From positions 62,001-126,000 of the forward strand of contig JAJTGR010000033.1 of the NCBI GenBank assembly GCA_021299375.1: DNA of 64,000 bases. The letters are read 5' to 3'. Below the pieces are notes generated by a model. It was given only the letters and a program-made list of their open reading frames with translations, searched no databases and was not told where the DNA came from. Every line of letters begins with the position of its first letter. Position 1 is the first letter of the stretch. Shown here piece after piece: positions 16,142 to 24,554 of this stretch. The position numbers were made by a program, and so were the translations under genes. Origin of the DNA: Gemmatimonadota bacterium (GTDB lineage Bacteria; Gemmatimonadota; Gemmatimonadetes; Gemmatimonadales; Gemmatimonadaceae).

Positions 16142-18448
16142 GTGTCTCCTTTGAACCTCGATGACGCCGCCACGCTGCTGATGCAGCTCGAAGCGACAGA
16201 TACCGCCGACCTCTCGGTGCTGCGGGATGCGCTCACCGACCTCGCGTTCGAAAATCGCGTTCCCCTTCGCGCCCAGCCGCTGGTGGCCAAGGCCGCCCGC
16301 GTGCTTGGCACGATCGTGAACGGGACCGCGACCGATGTCACGGCGGCGTTCACCGAGGTGGGTCAGGTCATCGAGGAGGCCATGCGGGTCAGCGACCTGT
16401 ACGGCATGACTGCCGTCGCGACCGATCCGATGGCTGGCGCGATGGGGGAGGCGGTCGATGGGGCGAACGGCCTCCCCGTTGCTTCGGGGGGGGAGCATGC
16501 CAGTGACGACCACGCCAACCAGGCCGGCCAGCCGCCGGCCCAGGCGCTCGCGGCGACGGCGCCGGTTCCGGCCCCGCTGGCTCCCGCCGCGTCCGCCCAG
16601 GCGGAAGCGCCCACGGCGCCCGTTCCCACGGCGCCCGCGCCGACGCGATCGGCCCAGCACGATGTCGGCGCTGACCGCCTGCCCGACGACGCCGATCGCG
16701 TCCTGCTCCCCGAGTTCATCACGGAAAGCCACGAGTGCGTGACCAACTCCGAGGCAGCGCTCCTCCAGCTTGAGGAGAATCCGACCGATGAGGAAGCCGT
16801 CAACACCGTGTTCCGTGCGTTCCATACGGTGAAGGGCACCTCGGCATTTCTCGGGCTCACCCGCATCGCCGCCTTCGCCCACGAGGCCGAGTCGCTGCTG
16901 AGCCGGGTGCGCGACCGGGAGATCAATTATACCCGCGGCTGCGCCGACCTGTCGTTGCGCAGTGTGGACATGCTCAAGGAGCTGCTCTCGTCGGTCGAGG
17001 TCGCGCTACAGGGCGACGGTCGGCTGCCGCTCCCCGCGGGCTACCACGAGCTGCTTGACGCCCTGGCGGGCTATGACCCCGCCCGCGACGCCGCGGGGGT
17101 GGCCCTTGGCGCTGCCGCGGCAGCGGGCGATGACATCTTCCCTGCGGTGTCGTCGACCGGCACTCGCGGCGCTGCCGACCCGGCCGCGCCCCCAGCGGCT
17201 GGCCAGGTGGCCGCTGCCACCCGCAAGGCCAGTGACTCCAACGGCGACGCCACGATCCGCGTCCGGACCGATCGCCTCGATCGTCTCGTCGACATGGTCG
17301 GCGAGCTGGTGATCGCGCAGTCCATGATCGCCGGCGACGACGCCTTCGGCAGCGGCACCCAGCATGAACTGCTCCGCAAGGTGGTGCACGCCGGCAAGAT
17401 CGTGCGGGAGCTGCAGGACCTCAGCATGTCCATGCGCATGGTGCCGCTGCGTACCACCTTCCAGAAGCTCGCGCGCGTGGTCCGCGACACGGCCATGAAG
17501 GCCGGCAAGTCGGTGCAGTTCGTCACCGATGGCGACGACGTCGAGATCGATCGCACGCTGGTCGACCGCCTGAGCGATCCCCTCGTGCACATGGTGCGCA
17601 ACGCGGTGGATCACGGGGTGGAGCCGCCACACGAACGCACCGCCAACGGCAAGGCCGGCACCGGCGTGGTCCGCCTGCGCGCCTTCCACGCATCGGGCAA
17701 CGTGGTCGTTGAACTGATCGACGACGGCCGCGGCCTGCATCGCGACAAGATCGTGAAGAAGGCGATCGAGAGGGAGCTCATCGAGTCCGACAAGGGCTTG
17801 AGCGACAGCGAGGTGTTCAACCTCATCTTCGCGCCCGGCTTCTCCACCGCGGACAAGATCACCGACATCTCCGGTCGCGGGGTCGGCATGGATGTCGTGC
17901 GCCGCAATCTCGAGGAGATCCGGGGGCGTATCGACATCACGTCAGCGCCGGGCCAGGGCACCACGTTCGCGATCCGGCTGCCGCTGACGCTGGCGGTCAC
18001 CGACGGCATGCTCGTGCGCGTGGGCGAGGAACGGTTCATCGTGCCGCTCACGCACATCCACATGAGCTTCCGCCCCGAGCCGAGCATGCTCTCGACGGTG
18101 GTGGGCAAGGGCGAGATGGTGCTGCTGCGCGGCGAACTGATGCCGATCGTGCGCCTCCACCGCCTCTTCGACGTGCCGAATGCCGTGGAGAACCCGCTCA
18201 AGGGCCTGCTCATGATCGTCGGCGATGGCACACGGCGCACGGCGTTGCTCGTCGACGATCTGCTCGGCCAGCAACAGGTGGTGGCCAAGGCACTCGGGGA
18301 CGGCCTGGGCAAGGTTGCGGGGGTCAGTGGGGGGGCGATCCTCGGCGATGGCCGAGTGGGCCTTATCGTCGACGTGAACGAGACCGTGGCGCTCGCCCAG
18401 TCCGGCGAACCCCCGCCATCGCGCCACGAGCGCGCCACGGCGGCGTGA
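16142..18448 (+). CDS. cheA: Chemotaxis histidine kinase CheA
   Basis: This is a 768-residue kinase. An N-terminal helical domain of about 85 residues precedes a long Ala/Pro linker. The P1 phosphotransfer domain lies at about 186-290, with H228 in FRAFHTVKGTSAFLG. P3 dimerisation (DRLDRLVDMVGELVIAQ) begins near 375, then P4 kinase motifs VHMVRNAVDHG, DDGRGL and GRGVGMDVV, and a CheW-like P5 to the end. I see no CheY-binding P2 domain; the P1-P3 stretch is short and Ala/Gly-rich. The frame is open upstream to 16019, but the sigma-28 promoter at 16053-16080 makes the GTG at 16142 the likely start, although no ribosome site is clear. It phosphorylates CheY and CheB in receptor arrays. Confidence 0.93.
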   Translation: MSPLNLDDAATLLMQLEATDTADLSVLRDALTDLAFENRVPLRAQPLVAKAARVLGTIVNGTATDVTAAFTEVGQVIEEAMRVSDLYGMTAVATDPMAGAMGEAVDGANGLPVASGGEHASDDHANQAGQPPAQALAATAPVPAPLAPAASAQAEAPTAPVPTAPAPTRSAQHDVGADRLPDDADRVLLPEFITESHECVTNSEAALLQLEENPTDEEAVNTVFRAFHTVKGTSAFLGLTRIAAFAHEAESLLSRVRDREINYTRGCADLSLRSVDMLKELLSSVEVALQGDGRLPLPAGYHELLDALAGYDPARDAAGVALGAAAAAGDDIFPAVSSTGTRGAADPAAPPAAGQVAAATRKASDSNGDATIRVRTDRLDRLVDMVGELVIAQSMIAGDDAFGSGTQHELLRKVVHAGKIVRELQDLSMSMRMVPLRTTFQKLARVVRDTAMKAGKSVQFVTDGDDVEIDRTLVDRLSDPLVHMVRNAVDHGVEPPHERTANGKAGTGVVRLRAFHASGNVVVELIDDGRGLHRDKIVKKAIERELIESDKGLSDSEVFNLIFAPGFSTADKITDISGRGVGMDVVRRNLEEIRGRIDITSAPGQGTTFAIRLPLTLAVTDGMLVRVGEERFIVPLTHIHMSFRPEPSMLSTVVGKGEMVLLRGELMPIVRLHRLFDVPNAVENPLKGLLMIVGDGTRRTALLVDDLLGQQQVVAKALGDGLGKVAGVSGGAILGDGRVGLIVDVNETVALAQSGEPPPSRHERATAA

Positions 18449-18505
18449 TCCGCCGTAGGGCGCCCGGCCTCGCGGCCCCGGCACCAAGGTCCCAGTCCCA
18501 GACAG

Positions 18506-18533
18506 TGAAGCGCGGACGGCTGGGCGCCGATAC
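18506..18533 (+). promoter_or_regulatory. Sigma-28 (FliA) promoter of the cheW-cheB operon
   Basis: TGAAGCGC and GCCGATAC are separated by 12 bases. The -10 differs from consensus only in the last base; the -35 has TGAA in place of TAAA. It ends 53 nt before the cheW ATG, in the 138-bp gap after cheA. Confidence 0.65.
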
Positions 18534-18586
18534 CACCACTGGACGGGTCGTCTGACCCGTTCGCGTCCATTCCACTCGAACGAGCC

Positions 18587-19084
18587 ATGCGTACGCAGTC
18601 CGACACCGCCACTCTCACGCCGTCTCGCGCCGGCAAGTATCTCACCTTCTTCCTCGCCGGCGAGGAGTACGGGCTCGAGATCCTCAAAGTGAGCGAGATC
18701 ATCGGCCTTCAGCCCATCACGCGTGTGCCCCGGATGCCGGAGTTCGTCCGCGGCGTGATCAACCTGCGCGGCAAGGTCATCCCGATCACGGACCTGCGCA
18801 TGAAGTTCGGCATGGACGCCCGGGATTCCGAGGACAGCTGCATCATCGTGGTCCAGATGAGCGGCGTACAGACCGGCATCGTGGTCGATCGGGTGAGCGA
18901 GGTGGTGGCCGTCGCCGAGGCGGACATCGAGGATGCGCCCACCTTCGGGGCTGGCATCCGGACCGAGTTTCTGCTCGGCATCGGCAAGACGGGTGGCCGC
19001 GTCAAGCTACTGCTCGATATCGACAAGGTGCTGGCCACGAGCGAGCTGGCGGCGCTCGAGTCGGCGCAGACGCACACGGCCTGA
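18587..19084 (+). CDS. cheW: Chemotaxis coupling protein CheW
   Basis: This 165-residue protein is a single CheW domain: TFFLAGEEYGLEILKVSEII near the start, the conserved LPRMPEFVRGVINLRGKVIPI-type loop (here RMPEFVRGVINLRGKVIPI), and GIVVDRVSEVVAV. It couples chemoreceptors to CheA at the membrane array. It opens a compact run cheW-cheR-cheD-receiver-cheX-cheB with gaps of 38 bp or less or with overlaps. No chemoreceptor gene lies in the window. The sigma-28 promoter upstream places it in the late flagellar class. Confidence 0.95.
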   Translation: MRTQSDTATLTPSRAGKYLTFFLAGEEYGLEILKVSEIIGLQPITRVPRMPEFVRGVINLRGKVIPITDLRMKFGMDARDSEDSCIIVVQMSGVQTGIVVDRVSEVVAVAEADIEDAPTFGAGIRTEFLLGIGKTGGRVKLLLDIDKVLATSELAALESAQTHTA

Positions 19085-19122
19085 TCCACCCCGCCCGTTC
19101 ACGGCGACCACCGGGAGCTTCC

Positions 19123-19962
19123 GTGGCCCCACCACACACGCCAACCGCCGTCCTGGCCGACTGTGAACTCACGCCGGCCCAGTTCGCGCGCATCACCGGC
19201 CTGCTGTACGAGCATGCCGGCATTCGCATGCGCGAAGGAAAGGAGGGGCTGGTGCGCGCCCGCCTGACCAAGCGGCTGCGCAAGCTCGGGCTCCCCGACT
19301 TCGACGCTTACCTGACGTTCGTGGAGCAGGAGACCTCGCGTCGGGAGTTCGCCGAGATGATCGACGCGCTCACCACCAACAAGACGAGCTTCCTGCGCGA
19401 GGCCTCGCACTTCGACTTCCTGCGCGACGACGTCTTCCCGCAGCTCCGGGGTCCGGTGCGGATCTGGAGTGCGGGGTGCTCGAGCGGCGAGGAGCCGTAC
19501 ACGCTGGCGATGCTGTGCCAGGATGCGTTCGGCGACAGCGCCGCTCGCGACGTGCGCATCCTCGCCACCGACCTCAGTCATCGCGTCCTGGCGACGGCAA
19601 AGGCCGGGGTCTACCCGGACGAGACCATGGCCGACGTGCCGTCCGAGTGGCTGAGGAAGTACTGGGTCCGCAAGACGGACCACGCGGGACGGGTGGTGTA
19701 CGAGGCGCAGGGCAACCTGCGGCGGCTCGTCCACTTCGCGAAGCTGAACCTGATGGAACGGTGGCCGATGCAGGGACCGTTCGACGCCATTCTCTGCCGG
19801 AATGTGATGATCTACTTCGACAAGGCGACCCAGCAGGAGTTGGTGGAGCGCTACTGGGCGCTCCTGCGACCCGGCGGGCACCTGTTCGTCGGACATTCGG
19901 AGAGCCTCACCGGCCTTGCGCACCGGTTCCGGTATGTGCAGCCCGCCCTGTACGTGAAGTAA
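19123..19962 (+). CDS. cheR: Chemoreceptor glutamate methyltransferase CheR
   Basis: This 279-residue protein has the CheR N-terminal helical domain, TTNKTSFLRE at about 84-93, and the SAM-binding domain with SAGCSSGEEPYTLAM (116-130). It then has LCRNVMIYFD and GGHLFVGHSESL, typical of the family. It methylates receptor glutamates with S-adenosylmethionine for adaptation, opposed by CheB. The start is GTG at 19123 with GGGAG six bases upstream. It lacks a C-terminal NWETF-tether-binding extension, so tether use cannot be predicted. cheD follows after a single base. Confidence 0.94.
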   Translation: MAPPHTPTAVLADCELTPAQFARITGLLYEHAGIRMREGKEGLVRARLTKRLRKLGLPDFDAYLTFVEQETSRREFAEMIDALTTNKTSFLREASHFDFLRDDVFPQLRGPVRIWSAGCSSGEEPYTLAMLCQDAFGDSAARDVRILATDLSHRVLATAKAGVYPDETMADVPSEWLRKYWVRKTDHAGRVVYEAQGNLRRLVHFAKLNLMERWPMQGPFDAILCRNVMIYFDKATQQELVERYWALLRPGGHLFVGHSESLTGLAHRFRYVQPALYVK

Positions 19963-19963
19963 A

Positions 19964-20476
19964 GTGGCTATCCTCGCGTCCGCCAAGGCGGTAGATCGGG
20001 TGGTCGGCGTCGCCGACCTCAAGGTGTCGAACGTGGCCGGCGAACGGCTCATCACCTACGCGCTGGGCAGTTGCCTCGGCATCGTGGTCCACGATCCGGT
20101 GGCTGGTGTGGCCGGTATGCTGCACGTGATGCTGCCCACCGGCACGATCGACCCGGCCAAGATGCTGGAGAAGCCGGCGATGTTCGTGGACAGCGGCGTC
20201 CCGCTGCTGTTCAAGGAGTGTTACAAGCTCGGTGCGAAGAAGGAGCGCATGCAGGTCAAGGTGGCGGGCGGCGCCCACGCCGGCGCCTCCGAGGCCGACG
20301 ACCGCTTCCAGATCGGCAAGCGCAACATGATCGCGCTGCGCAAGCTGCTCTGGAAGAACGGCGTGATGGTGCATGCGCACGACACGGGCGGTGTGCAGAC
20401 GTCCCGCACCATGTGGGTGGACGTGACCAGTGGCGAGGTCACGCTCAAGATCAACGGCGCCGAAAGCAAGCTCTGA
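19964..20476 (+). CDS. cheD: Receptor glutamine deamidase CheD
   Basis: This 170-residue protein has the CheD active-site landmarks: C37 in YALGSCLGI and H54 in GMLHVMLP, matching the Cys-His pair of Thermotoga CheD, plus GGAHAGASEADDRFQIGKRN in the middle (read as GGAHAG and FQIGKRN). It deamidates receptor glutamines. In many bacteria CheD also binds and stimulates CheC, but no cheC is here; the phosphatase partner present is a CheX-like protein four genes of spacing away. Translation starts at a GTG one base past the cheR stop. Confidence 0.93.
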   Translation: MAILASAKAVDRVVGVADLKVSNVAGERLITYALGSCLGIVVHDPVAGVAGMLHVMLPTGTIDPAKMLEKPAMFVDSGVPLLFKECYKLGAKKERMQVKVAGGAHAGASEADDRFQIGKRNMIALRKLLWKNGVMVHAHDTGGVQTSRTMWVDVTSGEVTLKINGAESKL

Positions 20477-20491
20477 CGAGCGGACTGACGT

Positions 20492-20920
20492 ATGGCCTTC
20501 AACGTTCTTGTGGTGGATGACAGTGCCGTCATGCGGCAGATGGTCGTCCGTACCCTGAAGATGAGCGGTCTGCCGCTGGGCACGGTCCTCGAGGCCGGCA
20601 ACGGCGAGGAGGGCCTGTTCATGCTCCAGGACCAGTGGGTGGATCTGCTGCTGCTGGACATCAACATGCCGGTGATGACCGGCGAGGAGATGCTGCGGCG
20701 GCTCCGGGCGAACCCGGAGACGGCGCAGCTGCCGGTCATCGTGGTGTCCACCGAGGGGAGTGAGACACGGTTGCAGGCGCTGCAGGAGCTGGGCGCCTCG
20801 ATCGTGCGCAAGCCATTCGCGCCGGAAACCCTGCGCGAGAACATTCTGCGTGTCACTGGAGTCACGGATGTCGAGTACTACGGTCCAGTCCCTGTCGCGA
20901 GCGACGACGGCGACTTTTGA
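20492..20920 (+). CDS. CheY-like single-domain response regulator
   Basis: This 142-residue receiver has D9-D10 (VVDDS), phospho-acceptor D56 in LLLLDINMPVMTG, S86-T87 and K107 (RKPF). The last ~20 residues form a short acidic tail ending DDGDF, which true CheY proteins lack. Compared with the CheY at 14900 it has DINMPVMTG, common in receivers that serve adaptation or act as phosphate sinks. Its 3' end overlaps the CheX-like gene by 53 bases, so the two are made together and the CheX-like phosphatase may act on this receiver (inference). Confidence 0.88.
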   Translation: MAFNVLVVDDSAVMRQMVVRTLKMSGLPLGTVLEAGNGEEGLFMLQDQWVDLLLLDINMPVMTGEEMLRRLRANPETAQLPVIVVSTEGSETRLQALQELGASIVRKPFAPETLRENILRVTGVTDVEYYGPVPVASDDGDF

Positions 20921-21338
20921 GGAGCTCGCGCTCCTGTTCCCGGAAGCCGACCTGTTCCCGGAGCAGGCGGCGGCACCGTTGGATGTCGCGGTCTCGGTCG
21001 AGTTCCGGGGGCCCCTGGCCGGCCGCCTCGTCGTCCGCGCCTCGGAGTGCATCCTGCCGGCCATCGCCGCGAACATGCTGGGGGCCGATGAATCGAGGCA
21101 GCCGGCGTTGCAGCGCGATGCGCTCGGTGAGGTCGCCAACGTGATCTGCGGACACGTGGTCCCCCTCATCGCCGGCACCGACGCCGTGGTCAATCTCAGC
21201 GCGCCCCGTGTGCTCGAACCGGGCGCGCTCGATTCGCGCGACGACGACGAACCCTCGGCGCGGGTGCAGTTCGGCGTGGAGGATGGGCGCGTGGAAACGC
21301 GGCTCTACCTGTTCCCCGCATCGGCCACGGCGGCGTGA
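20868..21338 (+). CDS. CheX/CheC-like CheY-P phosphatase
   Basis: This 156-residue protein belongs to the CheC/CheX/FliY phosphatase group. The single E-x2-N motif, E88 and N91 in LGEVANVICGHV, is the catalytic pair of these enzymes; CheC would show two such motifs. The region before it (ILPAIAANMLGADE) is a typical CheX helix. I chose the ATG at 20868 because GGAG stands just upstream, although this makes the gene overlap the previous receiver gene by 53 bases. The stop overlaps the cheB GTG. Combined with CheZ upstream, the locus encodes two unrelated phosphatases for receiver proteins. Confidence 0.82.
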   Translation: MSSTTVQSLSRATTATFEELALLFPEADLFPEQAAAPLDVAVSVEFRGPLAGRLVVRASECILPAIAANMLGADESRQPALQRDALGEVANVICGHVVPLIAGTDAVVNLSAPRVLEPGALDSRDDDEPSARVQFGVEDGRVETRLYLFPASATAA

Positions 21339-22438
21339 GCACCCTGCGTTCGGTGCCATCGATGGCCAACGGCGCCGGCCCCGGGCGGTCGCCCACGCCC
21401 ATTCGTGTGCTCGTCGTCGACGACTCGGCGCTGGTGCGGCGCATCCTCACCGAAGCGCTGTCCAGGCACGATGACATCGAAGTCGTGGGCACCGCCACCG
21501 ATCCGTACGTGGCGCGGGAGCGCATCGCCCAGCTGCGCCCCGACGTGATCACGCTCGATATCGAGATGCCGCGCATGGACGGCCTCTCGTTCCTGGCCAA
21601 GCTCATGCGGCATTTCCCGCTGCCGGTCGTCGTGTGCAGTTCGCTCACGCCGCAGAACAGCGAGACCGCCCTGCGGGCCCTCGCGCTCGGTGCGGTCGAT
21701 GTCATCGCCAAGCCCGGCTCCTCGCTCGCGGCTGTCGACGTGGTCGAGGAACTCGCCCGGGCCGTGCGGGCGGCGTCCCAGGCGCGGGTGGCGAAGCGCG
21801 TCGACTCGGTGGAGGTGCCGGCCGTGGCCCGCCCCGCCATTGCCACGCTCGACGCCACCAACAAGATCATCGCCCTTGGCGCTTCGACCGGTGGCACCCA
21901 GGCGCTCGAACAGGTGCTGCGCCGCTTTCCGGTGGACGCGCCCGGGACCGTCATCGTGCAGCACATGCCGGAGCACTTCACGCTGTCGTTTGCCAAGCGC
22001 CTCGATTCGGTGTGCGCCATGCGCGTCCAGGAGGCGAGGGATGGGGACTACGTGGTGCCCGGGCTCGCGCTGGTGGCGCCCGGAGGCAAGCACCTCGTGC
22101 TGCAAGCCAATGGCGCCCGCTGGGTGGCCCGGGTGAAGGATGGCCCCAAAGTGCACCACCAGCGTCCCGCCGTGGATGTGCTGTTCCAGAGCGTCGCCCG
22201 CTGCGCCGGTCGCAACGCCGTCGGGGCGATCCTCACGGGCATGGGCGCCGACGGTGCCAAGGGCATGCTCGCCATGCGCGAGGCGGGGGCGTACACGGTG
22301 GCGCAAAACGAGGACACCTGCGTCGTGTACGGCATGCCGCGCGAGGCGGTCAAGCTGGGGGCCGTCGTCGACGTCCTCCCGCTCGACGGCATCGCCGACG
22401 CGCTGCTGCACGCGCTGAAGGCCCCCGCCTACGCCTGA
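21335..22438 (+). CDS. cheB: Receptor methylesterase CheB
   Basis: This 367-residue protein joins a receiver domain (VVDDS at 27-31, D75 in LDIEMPRMDG) to the CheB methylesterase domain. The serine-hydrolase triad is S184 (LGASTGG), H210 (VQHMPEHF) and D306 (TGMGADGAKGM). It removes receptor methyl groups and deamidates glutamines when phosphorylated by CheA. Its GTG start overlaps the cheX-like stop (GTGA). It closes the chemotaxis operon; a histidine-kinase gene on the opposite strand ends 23 bp beyond. Confidence 0.95.
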   Translation: MSTLRSVPSMANGAGPGRSPTPIRVLVVDDSALVRRILTEALSRHDDIEVVGTATDPYVARERIAQLRPDVITLDIEMPRMDGLSFLAKLMRHFPLPVVVCSSLTPQNSETALRALALGAVDVIAKPGSSLAAVDVVEELARAVRAASQARVAKRVDSVEVPAVARPAIATLDATNKIIALGASTGGTQALEQVLRRFPVDAPGTVIVQHMPEHFTLSFAKRLDSVCAMRVQEARDGDYVVPGLALVAPGGKHLVLQANGARWVARVKDGPKVHHQRPAVDVLFQSVARCAGRNAVGAILTGMGADGAKGMLAMREAGAYTVAQNEDTCVVYGMPREAVKLGAVVDVLPLDGIADALLHALKAPAYA

Positions 22439-22461
22439 GGCGGGGCGCTGCCCTCGGGGAC

Positions 22462-23115
22462 TTACTGGGGCGCCACCAGCGGCAGCTCCAGCCGCACGAC
22501 GGTCTCCTGCCCGTCACGCCCGAATGACACGGTCCCCCCCTGCGCAGCGGCGAAGGCGGTCACCAGCGCCAGCCCCATGCCGGCCCCACGCACCCCGGAC
22601 TTCGTGGTGACGAAGGGCCGCCCCAGATTCCCCAGCGATGACGGGAATCCGGGCCCGGTGTCCCGCACCTCGACCACGGCGTGCGTGGGTGTCGTCGACG
22701 CCCGCACCTCGATCGGCGCACCGGCCGGAGCCGCTTCGTGCGCGTTTTGCAGCAGTTCGGCCAGAACCTCGCGCCACCATGTGGCCTCGGCGCCGATGAA
22801 CGCATTGGTGGTGGCCGTCACCGCGACCGGACGCGAGGCGACCAGCCGCTGGAAGGTCGTGGCCGCATCCTCAAGGCCCGCGTCGACGGCGACCGGTGAA
22901 CGCCGCATGCTGCTGGCGCGTGCAAAGCGGGTCACCCGCTGCAGGTACTGCACCATGCTCTCGGCCGCGCGCTGGATCTCCGCCACGTCCGCATGGGTGG
23001 ACGTGGCCGCGGGCAGCTCCGTCAGGAGCAGCTCGCTGTAGGTCCGCACGACCGTGGTGAAATTGTTCAGGTCGTGGGAGAGCTGGCGGGCATACCGGAT
23101 CAGCGTGTCGTCCAT
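22462..23115 (-). CDS. Small soluble histidine kinase
   Basis: This 217-residue protein (from ATG 23115; an in-frame start at 23160 is possible) contains only a transmitter: an H-box SHDLNNF with H14, an N-box ELLQNAHEA, then DTGPGF, PFVTTK and GAGMGLALV. It has no sensor domain, membrane segment or receiver. The HDLNN form of the H-box is common in kinases related to NtrB or to PAS kinases whose sensing is done by another protein. It lies tail-to-tail with cheB and head-to-head with a secreted protein gene, so no partner regulator is evident. Confidence 0.78.
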   Translation of the reverse strand: MDDTLIRYARQLSHDLNNFTTVVRTYSELLLTELPAATSTHADVAEIQRAAESMVQYLQRVTRFARASSMRRSPVAVDAGLEDAATTFQRLVASRPVAVTATTNAFIGAEATWWREVLAELLQNAHEAAPAGAPIEVRASTTPTHAVVEVRDTGPGFPSSLGNLGRPFVTTKSGVRGAGMGLALVTAFAAAQGGTVSFGRDGQETVVRLELPLVAPQ

Positions 23116-23247
23116 GACGGCATTGGTGGGGGATGACCTGCGGAGTAGAATATGACGCACGGGGTCGGGTTGGCCACCAACCGGCGCGTCCCTGCCATGT
23201 GGCGGTCCTCACGATCCTTCCATCCTGCCTTCTCCCCGGAGCCCCCG

Positions 23248-23841
23248 ATGCTTCACGGCGCTGCGCGTGCGTTTGCTGGCCTGCTGGTGAGCGTATCTCC
23301 CTCTCTCGCCGTCAGCCAGTCTCCTCCGCCGATCGCGGAGCAGATCGCTGCGGCGGTGCAGGCCCTCCCGAAGGAAATGCGCGACGGCGCCGGTGTCATG
23401 GGGTACAAGACGGCTGGCAAGCTGGAGCTGCTGCGCCCAGTCAGGAATGGTATGCTTTGCCTGGCTGATGATCCGGCCGAGGAGCAGTTCCATGTGTCCT
23501 GCTACGCCGACAGCATGGAGCCGTTCATGGCTCGTGGTCGGGCGCTCCGCGCACAGGGGGTCAAGGGCGCCCAGGTGGACACGGCGCGCTTCGCCGAAGT
23601 GAAGGCCGGCAAGCTCACGATGCCGACGAAGCCGGCGGCGCTGTACCAGATCTTCGGGCCGAAGGATGCCTACGATGCCGCTACCAATTCCGTGAAGGGC
23701 GGGCGCGCGCTGTTCGTGGTCTACATCCCGTTCGCCACCGCCGAGAGCACCGGCCTGTCCACCGTGCCGTCGGACAGCAAGCCGTGGCTGATGCTGCCCG
23801 GGACCCCCAAGGCGCACATCATGTTCAGCGCCACGATGTGA
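23248..23841 (+). CDS. Secreted hypothetical protein
   Basis: This 197-residue protein begins at ATG 23248, preceded by GGAG. A signal peptide ending near AVSQS (about residues 1-26) is followed by PPPIAEQIAAAVQALPKEMRDGAGVMG, of which IAAAVQALPKEMRDGA is a helical element. The rest is a compact soluble domain with GMLCLADDP, HVSCYADSMEPFMARG and LMLPGTPKAHIM. I do not recognise the family. It is probably periplasmic. Two cysteines, in MLCLADD and VSCYADS, could form a disulphide. Its stop overlaps the start of the glycosylase gene, but the functions look unrelated. Confidence 0.7.
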   Translation: MLHGAARAFAGLLVSVSPSLAVSQSPPPIAEQIAAAVQALPKEMRDGAGVMGYKTAGKLELLRPVRNGMLCLADDPAEEQFHVSCYADSMEPFMARGRALRAQGVKGAQVDTARFAEVKAGKLTMPTKPAALYQIFGPKDAYDAATNSVKGGRALFVVYIPFATAESTGLSTVPSDSKPWLMLPGTPKAHIMFSATM

Positions 23842-24533
23842 GTCCGGTCGTCACGCCCCTGACGCGCCGCCGCCTCGACGAAGCCCAGGAGGCGCTGGCG
23901 GCTCGCGACATCCGGCTCGGTGAGGTGATCGCGCGGGTGGGGCCCTGTACCATGTTGCCGCGCCGCGAGGGGACGCACTTCGGCCATCTGGTGCGCAACA
24001 TCATCCATCAGCAGCTCTCCACGGGTGCGGCGGCTACCATTCACGGCCGGTTTGTGGCCCTGATCGGCGGCGAACGGGATGCGCCTGATCCGGCGGCCAT
24101 CCTCGCCCTGCCCGAGGAGGCGTTGCGGGCCTGTGGCTTGTCGATGGCCAAGACCCGGGCCATTCGGGACCTCGCGCTCCATGTCGTCGACGGGCGGTTG
24201 CCGATGCACGCTCTCGACACCATGACCGACGACGAGGTCATTCAGGCGCTGGTCCCGGTGCGGGGCATTGGCCCGTGGACCGCCCAGATGTTCCTCATGT
24301 TCCGCCTTGGCCGGCCCGACGTGCTGCCGGTGCTCGACCTCGGTGTGCGGAAGGGGGCGCAGCGCATGTACCGCACGCGGGCCTTGCCGGATGCCGCGCG
24401 CCTCGAGAAGCTGGCGCGGAACTGGCGCCCGTGGGCCAGCGTTGCGAGTTGGTATTGCTGGCGTGCACTCGAGCTCGACGACGCGACCAGCACATCCCCA
24501 CGGGCGCTGCGCGCCGCCCGTCGCGTACCCTGA
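23838..24533 (+). CDS. DNA-3-methyladenine glycosylase II (AlkA-like)
   Basis: This 231-residue HhH-GPD protein starts at a GTG overlapping the previous stop. The helix-hairpin-helix is VPVRGIGPWTAQM (139-151) and the catalytic Asp is D167 in LPVLDLGVRKG. HFGHLVRNIIHQQLS near 48-61 is the conserved substrate-binding helix. It removes alkylated bases such as 3-methyladenine from DNA. It lacks the E. coli AlkA N-terminal TATA-box-like domain and the Cys-rich iron-sulphur motif of MutY/Nth enzymes. A frame open to 23784 exists, but those codons lie inside the upstream gene. Confidence 0.88.
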   Translation: MSPVVTPLTRRRLDEAQEALAARDIRLGEVIARVGPCTMLPRREGTHFGHLVRNIIHQQLSTGAAATIHGRFVALIGGERDAPDPAAILALPEEALRACGLSMAKTRAIRDLALHVVDGRLPMHALDTMTDDEVIQALVPVRGIGPWTAQMFLMFRLGRPDVLPVLDLGVRKGAQRMYRTRALPDAARLEKLARNWRPWASVASWYCWRALELDDATSTSPRALRAARRVP

Positions 24534-24554
24534 TCTCGTGAAGGTGCTGAGCTG

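Noticed and set aside
19959-19985. TAAAGTGG at the cheR stop followed by TCCGCCAA as a sigma-28 promoter for cheD
   Set aside because: The -35 is formed by the cheR stop codon and the -10 lacks the CGATA core; spacing inside a one-base gap makes it a chance match.
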